The position numbers and the translations under genes are program-made. DNA of 64,000 nucleotides from assembly GCF_018967845.1 (NCBI RefSeq), contig NZ_JAHLZZ010000001.1, forward strand, positions 496,001 through 560,000. Direction: 5' to 3'. The notes under the pieces were generated by a model. That model saw only the letters and a list, made by a program, of their open reading frames with translations, made no database searches and was not told the DNA's origin. Positions 10,601 to 18,673 of this stretch are shown here, piece after piece. The DNA comes from Hymenobacter siberiensis. GTDB taxonomy: Bacteria; Bacteroidota; Bacteroidia; Cytophagales; Hymenobacteraceae. The first letter of the stretch is position 1. Each line of letters begins with the position of its first letter.

Positions 10601-13600
10601 ATCACGCCCTGCACCGCCGAGAAGTCGGGGTTGCCCAGTACGGTAATGGTTGCGCCGTTGGCCAGCGTTACCGTGAAGGGAATCTGGAGGTTAGGATTAA
10701 CCTGTTGGTTACGTTTGGCCTTGGCATCGATGAAATCCTGAAACGACACATCAATGCGGTTTTCCACGGGCCACACGCCGGCGGGGCTCTGGTCGCCCAC
10801 GGCGGTCAGCTTCAGCGGCAGCGAGTACTGGTAGTAGTTCTGGCTGTAGTCGGTGCCGATGCGCAGGAAGGCCTGCACGTCGCCGCTGAGCGTGGTGGGG
10901 TCGTCGCTGTCGCCGTGCAGGAACATGCGCAGGCGCTTGTAGCGCAGCATGTTGATGGCAATGTTCTTGTAGGCTGCCTTGGCGAAGCCGTCGCGCAGGT
11001 TCACCACGGCCAGGCGTAGGCTCTGCTCGTTTTGCAGGCGCGAGGTGCTGCTGCTGCCGTACTCCTTATCGCGCAGGATGCCGGGCGGCGACACGTAGGG
11101 GATTTTATTGCCCTTGGCCACGGCAATGCCGTTTTCTTCAATACTTACCGTCGAGATATTGAAAGCGTCGGCATCGGTGAGGCTGCCGCCCGGAGAAATG
11201 CCGCCCTGGCGCGCATCCACGATGGGGTACAGGAAGCGGCGCCACTGGTTGGCCACAAACTGCGGCTGCACCAGGCGCAGCACCACGGGGTCCTGCCAGT
11301 TGGTCATGTACATGCGCAGGAAGCGGATGGACTTAAAGCCGAAATCCTTGCCGCCATTGCCCTGCACCTTGTAGCCCTCCCGCACCGGAATCCGAAACAG
11401 GTACCAGTTCACGTCCTCGCCGTTGACGTTGTTCTTCACGTTGTCAATGATGTAGTTCGAGCCCACGTTCAGGCTGCCGGGCCGCAGCGACATCTTGTAT
11501 TCGTAGTAGCGCTCCACGTCCTGCACCACGTTGTCGCGGTTCAGGTCCTCCTTATCGGGAAAGGCGGTGGAGCTGAGCTGGCTGTTCTCGGGCGAATTGC
11601 CGTCGTAGCCGTCGTAGTTCTTGTAGCGGCCCAGGATTTTAGTGTTGTTCTGGTCGTAGCTCGGGTCGAGGTGGTGGCGAAAGTCGTCGCCCGACGGGTC
11701 GGGCAGGGTGCCGTACACCGGGGCCACGGTGCCCAGCGCCAGCGGGTAGTTGCTGAAATAATTCCGCTCGTTGTCGTCGCTCAGGCCGTCGAGGCCCACG
11801 TCCTGGGCCGTGCGGGCGCCGGGCGCAGCGTTGAAGGCATCGGTCAGAAACTGCTGGCGCGTGACGCGGCCCCACACCGTATTGTTGGTGTTGTCCTGCA
11901 CGGCCTGCGGGTCATTGGTCACGGGCAGGCCGTTCTCGAACTCGTGCTGGTTGCCGTCCTTCAGCACATCCTCGCTCACATTACCCAGGTTGATGACGAA
12001 GTCGCCACCGGTCACGTTGGCCTTGTCGTTACCATCCTGGTCGGTGATGTTCACGCGGCTGGCCGGGGCATTGGGGTTGGTGCTCTTCAGGAAGGGGTCC
12101 ATCATCCAGAACTCCAGGTACTCGATGTTGGCGTTATCAAAATCGGTATCGAAGGTGATGGCCCGGCTGATGCCGGCAAACTTGTCTTCGGGCCGCTCGC
12201 CGTTGTTGAACGCCTTGCCGTCGGTGCCCACGTTCGGGTTGTAGTTGTAGGGGCCACGCTCGCCGGGGAAGTAGGCCAGGTCGAAGCTATACTCGAAGCC
12301 GTTGCCGGTCGAGCCCAGGTCCTTGTTCGGAAACACCTCGTCGCGCTTGATGCCCCGGGTGTAATGGTTCAGCAGGTCGCCGGCCCCAATGTTGCCCGGC
12401 ACAATGCTGCCGCCGGTATAGTAGCTCTGGTCCACGGTGTACCAGGCCAGCTTGGCGCGCTGGTAGTTGTAGGCCAGCCCGCCCACCGAGCTGTTCTTAA
12501 TGGGCAGCGGCGTAGAGGCCAGCCGCCAGGCCGGAATAGAAGCCAGCCCGCCCAGCGTATAAGGCGTGCGGGCATTCTCGAAGTCGTCGATGTACGACAC
12601 GCCGTTTTCGCCGTTGCCCAGCTGCGAGCGGCCCGGCAGCAGCTTGGCAAACTCGCCGCTGAAGGCAATGGTCGAAATCTCCTTCGTCGACACAAAGGGC
12701 AGCATGTCGAGGTACTTGGTGAGCACCCGGCTGTCTTTCCGGATGCTGCCATCCAACCCGATGATGGTGTTGTTGCCCGGCTCGTCGCCGATGTTCACGC
12801 GGTTGATGCCGGGGGCCTGGTTTTCCAGCAAGTGCAGGGCCGTGCCGCCGATGGTCACGTCCTTGTTCAGGCGGTAGTCGAGGCGCACGCCCAGCAGCTT
12901 GCGCGGCTGCACCTGCACCAGGGCATTTTTCTCAAACTCCACCCGCAGTTCATTGGCCGAGTTCAGGTAGGCCGGGTTCAGGATTTTCACCTTGGCCTGG
13001 TCGTAGAACACCTGGTAGTCGGTGCCCTCCGTGAGCAGCGTCGAGCCCGAGCGCACCCGCACCGAGCCCTGCGCAATGCCAATGCCGGGCAGGTTAATCT
13101 CGTCCGAAGCCGCCCCGCCCTGGAAGCGCCCGCGCAAGAAAAACTTGTCCTTTTCCTGGCGCTGCTGGGCGTCGCTCTGGGTCTGGTTGTACAGTTCGCT
13201 GTAAACGTACTTGTCAATCAGGGCCTGCTCGCCCGTAAACCGGCTTTGCAGGAAGGAGCCGAACGGCTGCACGTTCGGGAAGATAATCTTGCCCAGCTCG
13301 GGGTCAATGGTAATGCCCGGGAAATAGTCAAAGTTGCCGTCCGGAATCTTGTCGTTGTTGGAGTTAACGTGGTCCAGGTTCAGTACTTCAATCAGCGGCC
13401 GGTTGGCTACCTGGGCTCCTTCCTTCAGCGAAATCAGGTCCACGCCCGTCGCGTCGTCCTTGTAGATGATTTGCAGCTGGAAGTTGTCGCGCTGCAGCTG
13501 CGAGGCGTTCAGGGGATAGATGTTTTTCATCATCAAATCCCAGGTCGGCGTATTCAGCGTGAGCAGGTTGAGGTTGTTCGGGTTCCGGGTGGGGTCGGCA

Positions 13601-15213
13601 ATGCCCACGCCGGGGTTGCTGGCCTTCAGCATCTTGAGGAAGATGACCTGGTCGGGCATCACGTTGTTGTAGTCGCCCGACAGCTCCCCCACCTTGTAGG
13701 TTTTGCCGTTGTAGATGTACTCGAAGCTCACGCCCAGCACCTGGTCGGGCAGCAGGGCGGTGTTCAGGCTCAGGTAGCCCAGCTGGGCGTTGAAGGTGTA
13801 TTCGCGGGCATCGAGCTTGCGGGCCCGCACGCGCTCAAAGTCCACGTTCTTGGTCAGTCCCTGATTTACCTGCAAGAAGTTGTCGACCTGAATGTTATCA
13901 CGGGTAGCGCCCGGCCCGGTTAGCGTGCCATACTCGCTGTTGGCGGGGTTGTTGGCCGGGGCCTGAATGCTGGGGGTGCCGATGTGGTACTTATCGTACT
14001 GGTATAGCCGAAATGGCTCGCCCAGGTCCATCAGCGTCACCACGTTGCGCAGGTTTTCGGTGGTGCGGTTGTCGTTGGTCACGTACACCTCCAGCCGGTT
14101 GATGGTAATCTGGCTCTGGATGGTGGGCAGGCTGCGCAGGGCCACATCATAGCGGTCGCGGAAGAACTGGGCCAGGAAAAAGTGCCGGTCCTTCTCGTAC
14201 TGGCTGGCCTTGATTTCGTACTGCCGGCTCTGCGCGCCGTTCTGAATGCGGACCTCGTCGGCGGTGCCGCGCACGGTGGCGGCCACAGCCGTCACGCCCA
14301 GCTTGCCAAACTGCAGTTGGGTCTTGATGCCGAACAGGTTTTGCCCGCCCTGCACCAGCGAGTTGGTGAGCGGCAGGCTCACGTTGCCCAAATCCACCTT
14401 GCGGATGATGTCCGTTTCCTCACCCGCGTAGTCGAACTTCATCTGGTTGTCGAAGTCGAACGCGGCCTTGGTGTCGTAGTTGAACACCAGCTTGAGCTTG
14501 GTGCCAATGGCCCCCGACAGGTTGACGTTGATGTTCTGCTCAAACAAAAAATCGCCCACGCTCTGCTGGCGCAAAGTCAGGGCCGGGTTTTCGTTGCGGT
14601 TGAAGCGCGCCCCAAACTTGAGTGTGACCGAGCCCGCCGGCCGGATGTCGACGTAATTGCCCCCGAAAATGCGGTTGGCAATCGGCCCGAGGTAAATCTT
14701 CGGAATCAGGCGCTGCGCCTGGGCCGAGCCGGCGGCGGCGGCCGGCCCCGTAATGCCGCCCTTGGCCTTTTGCCGGTAGTAGTCGCTAATGGCCTGCCGC
14801 CGCTGAAATTCCGTGTACTGCTTGTAGCTCAGCACGCTGGGGTCGCGGTAGTCCACCTCCTTGCCCACTTTTTCCTGCACCTCAAACTGCGTCAGGCTGT
14901 CGTCGACGGCCACATTAAGCTTCACGGTTTTGGGCAGGGGCAGAATCAGCGGCGACTCGCGGCGGTGCGGCCCGAACGGGCTGCCCGGGCGGTCGTGCAC
15001 CCGCACCCGGGGCCGGCGGCTCGGCTTATAGGGCCCCGTGGTATCCACCACCGCCCCGGCAGGCCGGGGAGTATCGGCAGCCAGGACCCGGTTGGCGCGC
15101 AGCCACAGGCTGGTCGCGCGCGGGCCGGCAATGGGGGCAGCCTGAGCCCACCACGCCAGCAACGACGCAACCATAACAACCGACGCGGGGAGTAATTTCT
15201 GTCCGGATTTCAA
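7678..15213 (-). CDS. sprA: SprA, giant outer-membrane translocon of the type IX secretion system
   Basis: A 2511-residue protein, the usual size for SprA, which forms the 36-strand outer-membrane channel that exports T9SS cargo and the gliding adhesins. Recognisable blocks include DSLTQFEVQEKVGKEVDYRD followed by DPSVLSYKQYTEFQRRQAI near the N-terminus, and VFRGDLNTTVAVEKFLPPQL with QIGRESRSPLYDPLDPDTKL in the middle; the tail GGVQLRYSLTQ is barrel-like. The N-terminus (MKSGQKLLPASVVMVASLLA) is a good signal peptide only if translation begins at TTG 15213. The first in-frame ATG (15174) would give a short leader without lysines, and no earlier ATG precedes an in-frame stop. The neighbours maeB, ruvA, gcvH and vanZ are the conserved sprA surroundings. 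No other T9SS genes are in the window. Confidence 0.96.
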   Translation of the reverse strand: MKSGQKLLPASVVMVASLLAWWAQAAPIAGPRATSLWLRANRVLAADTPRPAGAVVDTTGPYKPSRRPRVRVHDRPGSPFGPHRRESPLILPLPKTVKLNVAVDDSLTQFEVQEKVGKEVDYRDPSVLSYKQYTEFQRRQAISDYYRQKAKGGITGPAAAAGSAQAQRLIPKIYLGPIANRIFGGNYVDIRPAGSVTLKFGARFNRNENPALTLRQQSVGDFLFEQNINVNLSGAIGTKLKLVFNYDTKAAFDFDNQMKFDYAGEETDIIRKVDLGNVSLPLTNSLVQGGQNLFGIKTQLQFGKLGVTAVAATVRGTADEVRIQNGAQSRQYEIKASQYEKDRHFFLAQFFRDRYDVALRSLPTIQSQITINRLEVYVTNDNRTTENLRNVVTLMDLGEPFRLYQYDKYHIGTPSIQAPANNPANSEYGTLTGPGATRDNIQVDNFLQVNQGLTKNVDFERVRARKLDAREYTFNAQLGYLSLNTALLPDQVLGVSFEYIYNGKTYKVGELSGDYNNVMPDQVIFLKMLKASNPGVGIADPTRNPNNLNLLTLNTPTWDLMMKNIYPLNASQLQRDNFQLQIIYKDDATGVDLISLKEGAQVANRPLIEVLNLDHVNSNNDKIPDGNFDYFPGITIDPELGKIIFPNVQPFGSFLQSRFTGEQALIDKYVYSELYNQTQSDAQQRQEKDKFFLRGRFQGGAASDEINLPGIGIAQGSVRVRSGSTLLTEGTDYQVFYDQAKVKILNPAYLNSANELRVEFEKNALVQVQPRKLLGVRLDYRLNKDVTIGGTALHLLENQAPGINRVNIGDEPGNNTIIGLDGSIRKDSRVLTKYLDMLPFVSTKEISTIAFSGEFAKLLPGRSQLGNGENGVSYIDDFENARTPYTLGGLASIPAWRLASTPLPIKNSSVGGLAYNYQRAKLAWYTVDQSYYTGGSIVPGNIGAGDLLNHYTRGIKRDEVFPNKDLGSTGNGFEYSFDLAYFPGERGPYNYNPNVGTDGKAFNNGERPEDKFAGISRAITFDTDFDNANIEYLEFWMMDPFLKSTNPNAPASRVNITDQDGNDKANVTGGDFVINLGNVSEDVLKDGNQHEFENGLPVTNDPQAVQDNTNNTVWGRVTRQQFLTDAFNAAPGARTAQDVGLDGLSDDNERNYFSNYPLALGTVAPVYGTLPDPSGDDFRHHLDPSYDQNNTKILGRYKNYDGYDGNSPENSQLSSTAFPDKEDLNRDNVVQDVERYYEYKMSLRPGSLNVGSNYIIDNVKNNVNGEDVNWYLFRIPVREGYKVQGNGGKDFGFKSIRFLRMYMTNWQDPVVLRLVQPQFVANQWRRFLYPIVDARQGGISPGGSLTDADAFNISTVSIEENGIAVAKGNKIPYVSPPGILRDKEYGSSSTSRLQNEQSLRLAVVNLRDGFAKAAYKNIAINMLRYKRLRMFLHGDSDDPTTLSGDVQAFLRIGTDYSQNYYQYSLPLKLTAVGDQSPAGVWPVENRIDVSFQDFIDAKAKRNQQVNPNLQIPFTVTLANGATITVLGNPDFSAVQGVMLGILNPTDPSIAEKTVNLWADEFRVFDFEQQAGYAATARLNVKLADVANVTATGSFTSVGFGGLQDKVQQRSVDDVFRGDLNTTVAVEKFLPPQLNLRLPVLLQIGRESRSPLYDPLDPDTKLEQSLQKFKNTDGSINTSAQAEYRNKVIDQTTSRSISVLNVRKERALPKPGALPAKPKPWDIENVALSYSITDRLHSDIRTDRDYTKAYTAAVAYVYQTTPKNYMPLANFKALDNPYLKIFQQINFTPLPSRFSFRTDLDRRYNERFLQRVLNPGEVPTTAGIAPVIQKSFFISRIYDLKWDLTKSLIFDYTATNRGVVDEGAGRTIGVSDEAIRNRSQLQQNLLRGGRTVNFNQLVALTYRLPLDKFPLTDWLSADTRYAATYGWQAAVQGQRALNNPTSATDTSTYRINVGNTIQNNAEISANGKIDLVKLYNKVKFLNIINNAPPPQGRPAAQRSAFGEANAATRAAPAADTTREKLRFVKAVLRSLMTARSINFTFSRSNGTLLPGYLPKTKAFGLDETFTAPGVPFILGQQPGLQTLYDRASINGWYTDRSEFLNTPLSSLLTQSFTLRTALEPFRDFNIQVDARQQKVKNLDAYYRHTINEQTLLPLKDQFDNYLPIVPQTLGSGSFQTSTITINTLFGDLSANGETSKAFQRFVDNRLFVRNKLALANQSPNATYGYNSQDVLVQSFIDAYHGRSSDGYKAKEFSPFAVIPLPNWRVDYNGFAQLPLIKQYFSSFTLNHAYSSIYSIGSYTTNNIYSAEPTFGSPGLPPTTPFKPNASNQYQPYYVVGQVSIVETLAPLIGVNFQTVSKVTGRIEYRTNRTVALNITNAQVTELSTKEFVIGFGYATNSLKLPFKVGGEQRVLRNNLTARLDLSIRDNITIQRSIIDSADPNPTNPQGFVGRAQGQITNGSKTFQLRPTVDYLLNTRLNLQFYYSQTITTPRISNAFRNSNSEGGVQLRYSLTQ

Positions 15214-15239
15214 GCAGGATAGGTGGATGTAGCTATTGG

Positions 15240-15386
15240 AGCTGTTAGCCCCTAGCTGTTAGCTGGTAGCCGGTTAGAATCGGCGATAGTCGGTAATCCT
15301 TCGGAAACGAATCGAAATTGAGTCAGCCCATAGTCGCCCCAATAGCGAGGTAAGAGCTAGCAGCTAAAAGCTATGCGCTAACAGCT
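15240..15386. repeat. Spacer palindrome built from AGCTGTTAGC words
   Basis: Arms 15240-15270 and 15356-15386 are inverted copies with about six mismatches, each carrying repeats of AGCTGTTAGC or close variants. The right arm ends 15 bases before the ruvA stop. The element fills most of the ruvA-sprA spacer. Confidence 0.75.
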
Positions 15387-15401
15387 AAAAACCATCCTGA
15401 C

Positions 15402-16007
15402 TCAGTGCGACTTCAAAGCAAATTTAATCAATTCCTCCACGCTTAGCTCCCCACCGTGTTTGTGCTGAATCTGGTCCAGCTGTTTCTCGGCAGCGGCCCG
15501 CGCAAAGCCCAGGGTTACCAGGGCCTGCAACGCTTCGGCACGGCGCGTATTGTGTTGGCGGGCCAGCGGCACGGTGTCCACGCCGGCTTTGGCCAGCAGC
15601 TCGTCTTTGCGCAGCTTGTCTTTTAGCTCCAGAATCACGCGCTGGGCCGTTTTCGGCCCCACGCCCTTGATGCTCTGGATGGCCCGTACATTTTCGCTCA
15701 CAATGGCTTCGCGGATTTCGCCCACGCTCATGCTGCTCACCATCACGATGCCCGTGCCCGGCCCGATGCCCGACACCGAAATCAGGAGCATGAACAGCAC
15801 CTTTTCGCTGGGGTCGAGGAAGCCATAGAGCGTCTGCCCGTCTTCCTTGATGTGCTGGTAGGTGTATATTTTGGTGGCCGCGCCCTCAGCCGGCAGCTTG
15901 GAGTAGGTGGCCAGCGAAATCCGAACTTCGTAGCCCACGCCGAGAATGTCGACAATGGCAAGGGTGGCGTCTTTGTAAGCGAGTTTACCGTCGAGGTAGG
16001 CAATCAT
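15402..16007 (-). CDS. ruvA: Holliday junction branch migration subunit RuvA
   Basis: A 201-residue protein that tetramerises on Holliday junctions and recruits the RuvB motor. The N-terminal OB fold begins MIAYLDGKLAYKDATLAIVD. Two helix-hairpin-helix motifs are visible, ISVSGIGPGTGI (about 78-89) and IKGVGPKTAQRVILELKDK (about 114-132). The C-terminal domain EALQALVTLGFARAAAEKQL is the RuvB-binding module. Length is normal. It is transcribed toward sprA. Confidence 0.97.
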   Translation of the reverse strand: MIAYLDGKLAYKDATLAIVDILGVGYEVRISLATYSKLPAEGAATKIYTYQHIKEDGQTLYGFLDPSEKVLFMLLISVSGIGPGTGIVMVSSMSVGEIREAIVSENVRAIQSIKGVGPKTAQRVILELKDKLRKDELLAKAGVDTVPLARQHNTRRAEALQALVTLGFARAAAEKQLDQIQHKHGGELSVEELIKFALKSH

Positions 16008-16080
16008 AAGCCGGCGAAAGGAAGAGAAGAGAGAGACACAAGTGTTGCTATGGCAACACCAGTTTCCGGTTTTTATCTCC

Positions 16081-16088
16081 CAAATTTA
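16081..16088 (-). promoter_or_regulatory. Candidate -7 box for ruvA
   Basis: On the minus strand this reads TAAATTTG, matching TAnnTTTG, and lies about 75 bases upstream of the ruvA start. The -33 element is unclear. Confidence 0.4.
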
Positions 16089-16160
16089 CTGGCTTTTCAG
16101 CCAAAAATTTTGGGTCAAATGAAGAAGATGTGAGCATCCAAATCGAGAGCCCATAAAACG

Positions 16161-16258
16161 GTCATGCCGAGCGCAGCCGAGGCATCTCGCGTGCAGTACT
16201 AAATCCAGCGATTGAGTTACTACCACACGCGAGATGCCTCGGCTGCGCTCAGCATGAC
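16161..16258. repeat. Dispersed palindrome, full copy 1 (GCATCTCGCGTG family)
   Basis: Arms 16161-16193 and 16226-16258 (33 bases) are inverted repeats with one mismatch around a 32-base loop containing ATTGAGTTACTACCA. The same arms and loop words recur at 62112-62216, so this is a genuine dispersed family. It lies between maeB and ruvA and could form a strong hairpin in either transcript. Confidence 0.85.
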
Positions 16259-16284
16259 GTTCGAGCTGGATTTGGCTGCGGCTT

Positions 16285-18555
16285 TTACAGCGCTTTGCTA
16301 CCCGTCTGGGCATCCACTACCGCAATGGCGGCCATGTTCACGATGTCGCGCACGCTGGCCCCGAGCTGCATAATGTGCACCGGCTTGCGCATGCCCATCA
16401 GCACCGGTCCGATTACCTCCGTACCACTGATTTCCTGCAACACCTTGTAGGCAATGTTGCCCGACTCTACGTTGGGAAAAATCAGGGTATTAGCGCCTTT
16501 TTCGGCCAGCGGCGAGAAGCCGTAATGCTCCTGCAGCAGGGCGGGGCTCAGGGCCACGTTGGCCTGCATCTCGCCGTCGATGAGCAGGTCGGGGAAGCGC
16601 TGCTTGGCCAGCTCGGTAGCACGGCGAGTCTTTTCGGGCAGCGGCCCGGCGTTCGAGCCGAAGTTGGAATAGCTGATAACCGCCACGCGCGGCACCGCGT
16701 CGAAGAAGCGCACGGCGCGGGCCGTGAGGCCAATAATCTCGACCATTTCCTCGGCCGTGGGGTTGATGTTTACCGTGGTATCGGCAAAGAAATACGGGCC
16801 TTTCTTGTGCTGAATGATGTACATCGACGACACGCGCTTCACGCCTTGCTCGGTCCCAATGACTTGCAACGAGGGAATAATGCTCTTGCCGTAGTCCTTG
16901 GTGAGGCCGGTGATGCAGGCGTCAGCCTCGCCGGTTTCCACCATCATGGCGGCGTAGTAGTTGCGCTCGCGCATCAGGCGGCGGCCTTCGTAGAGCGTCA
17001 TGCCCCGGCGCTGGCGCTTCTGGTACAGAATGCTCGCATACTCGTCGCGCTTGACGTCCTGCTTCAGAATGTTGATGATTTCACACCCTTCGAGGTCGAG
17101 GCTGCTTTCGCGGGCAATGGCTTCGATTTTTTCCTGCGGCCCCAGAAGAATGGGTTTGCAGATGCCCTCATCGAGCAGAATCTGCGCGGCTTTCAGGATT
17201 TTGTAGTTGTCGGCTTCGGCAAATACCACGCGCTTGGGGTTGGCACGGGCCGCCGAGGTGATGCGGTTCATCAGCTTCTGGTTCACGCCGAGGCGGGCGC
17301 GGAGCTGGTCCTCATACGCCAGCCAGTTCTCGATGGGCAGGCGGGCTACGCCGCTTTCCATGGCGGCTTTGGCCACGGCCGGGCTGATACTGGTAATCAG
17401 GCGCGGGTCGAGGGGCTTGGGAATAAGGTAATTACGGCCAAAGGCCAGCGTATTGTCGCCGTAGGCTTTGTTCACGATTTCGGGCACGGGCTCCTTGCTC
17501 AGCTCGGCTAGGGCGCGCACGGCGGCCAGCTTCATGGCCTCGTTGATTTCGGTAGCGCGCACGTCGAGCGCGCCCCGGAAAATGTAGGGAAAGCCCAGCA
17601 CGTTGTTCACCTGGTTGGGGTGGTCGGAGCGGCCAGTAGCCATCACGAGGTCGTCGCGGGTGGCCATGGCCAGCTGGTAGCTCACCTCGGGGTCGGGGTT
17701 GGCCAGGGCAAATACGATGGGATTGTCGGCCATCAGCAGCAACAGGCCGGCCGGCAGCACGTTGGCCGCCGAAAGGCCGAGGAATACGTCGGCCCCGGTC
17801 ATGGCTTCCTCCAGCGTGGTCACGGCGCGGCTGGTGGCAAACTGCATCTGAATGGGGTCCAGATTAGTGCGCTGGGCGTTGATGACGCCGTCCTTGTCGA
17901 ATACCACCACGTTGTCTTTGTTCAGGCCCAGCGCCAGATATAGGCGCAGGCACGACACGGCCGCCGCCCCTGCCCCGCTCACCACGAGCTTCACTTCGTC
18001 GATTTTCTTGCCCACGATTTCGAGCGCGTTCAGCAGCGCGGCCGAGGTAATGATGGCCGTGCCGTGCTGGTCGTCGTGCATCAGCGGGATGTTCATCTTC
18101 TCCCGCAATTCGGTTTCAATACGGAAGCATTCCGGCGCCTTAATATCCTCCAGGTTGATGCCGCCAAACGTGGGCTCCAGCGACTTCACGATGCGAATAA
18201 ACTCGTCGGGGTCGGTGGCATCAATCTCAATATCAAAGCAGTCGATGCCCGCAAACTTCTTGAACAACACGCCTTTGCCTTCCATCACCGGCTTGCTGGC
18301 CGCCGGGCCAATGTTGCCTAGGCCCAGCACCGCCGTGCCGTTCGAAATCACGGCCACCAGGTTGCCCTTGGCGGTGTATTTGTACACGTCGTCGGGGTTT
18401 TCGGCAATGGCTTTGCAGGGCTCGGCCACGCCGGGCGAGTAGGCCAGGGCCAGGTCGAGCTGGGTGCTCATGGGTTTGGTGGGCACCACTTCGAGCTTGC
18501 CGGCGGGCTCCTGCGAGTGGTAATTGAGGGCGTCTTGCTTGTTTATTTTCAGCAT
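16285..18555 (-). CDS. maeB: NADP-dependent malic enzyme with C-terminal phosphotransacetylase-like domain
   Basis: A 756-residue MaeB-type enzyme that decarboxylates malate to pyruvate with NADP reduction. The N-terminal half carries the malic signature (ALAYSPGVAEPCKAIAE), the metal-binding segment FGGINLEDIKAPECF, and PLMHDDQHGTAIITSAALLN. The nucleotide-binding region is around VSGAGAAAVSCLRLYLALG. From about residue 420 the protein becomes a phosphotransacetylase-like domain (VFAEADNYKILKAAQILLDEG), which is regulatory rather than catalytic in characterised homologues. Start choice: ATG 18555 gives MLKINKQDALNYHSQEP, the usual family beginning. ATG 18573 is possible but lies directly against the hairpin at 18578-18602. 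It precedes ruvA in the conserved sprA neighbourhood. Confidence 0.94.
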   Translation of the reverse strand: MLKINKQDALNYHSQEPAGKLEVVPTKPMSTQLDLALAYSPGVAEPCKAIAENPDDVYKYTAKGNLVAVISNGTAVLGLGNIGPAASKPVMEGKGVLFKKFAGIDCFDIEIDATDPDEFIRIVKSLEPTFGGINLEDIKAPECFRIETELREKMNIPLMHDDQHGTAIITSAALLNALEIVGKKIDEVKLVVSGAGAAAVSCLRLYLALGLNKDNVVVFDKDGVINAQRTNLDPIQMQFATSRAVTTLEEAMTGADVFLGLSAANVLPAGLLLLMADNPIVFALANPDPEVSYQLAMATRDDLVMATGRSDHPNQVNNVLGFPYIFRGALDVRATEINEAMKLAAVRALAELSKEPVPEIVNKAYGDNTLAFGRNYLIPKPLDPRLITSISPAVAKAAMESGVARLPIENWLAYEDQLRARLGVNQKLMNRITSAARANPKRVVFAEADNYKILKAAQILLDEGICKPILLGPQEKIEAIARESSLDLEGCEIINILKQDVKRDEYASILYQKRQRRGMTLYEGRRLMRERNYYAAMMVETGEADACITGLTKDYGKSIIPSLQVIGTEQGVKRVSSMYIIQHKKGPYFFADTTVNINPTAEEMVEIIGLTARAVRFFDAVPRVAVISYSNFGSNAGPLPEKTRRATELAKQRFPDLLIDGEMQANVALSPALLQEHYGFSPLAEKGANTLIFPNVESGNIAYKVLQEISGTEVIGPVLMGMRKPVHIMQLGASVRDIVNMAAIAVVDAQTGSKAL

Positions 18556-18574
18556 CGGGAATTCTTCAAACATG

Positions 18575-18602
18575 AAAACGGCCACGCGGGCAGCGCGGCC
18601 GT
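18575..18602 (-). terminator. Terminator of the lytic transglycosylase gene
   Basis: ACGGCC-CGC pairs with GCG-GGCCGT (18578-18587 with 18593-18602, one mismatch) and is followed on the minus strand by TTTTC. It separates the LysM gene from maeB. Confidence 0.55.
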
Positions 18603-18673
18603 CTAAGGCGAAATTAGCGCGAAAAGCGCGGCAAGGCTGGGTTTAGTTTCTTAACACCTGTTATACAACCCCT

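Noticed and set aside
7817..15195. Very long open frames on the plus strand opposite sprA (for example 11032-13923)
   Set aside because: They mirror the sprA codon pattern in a GC-rich genome, show no recognisable domain and lack a promoter or spacer of their own.
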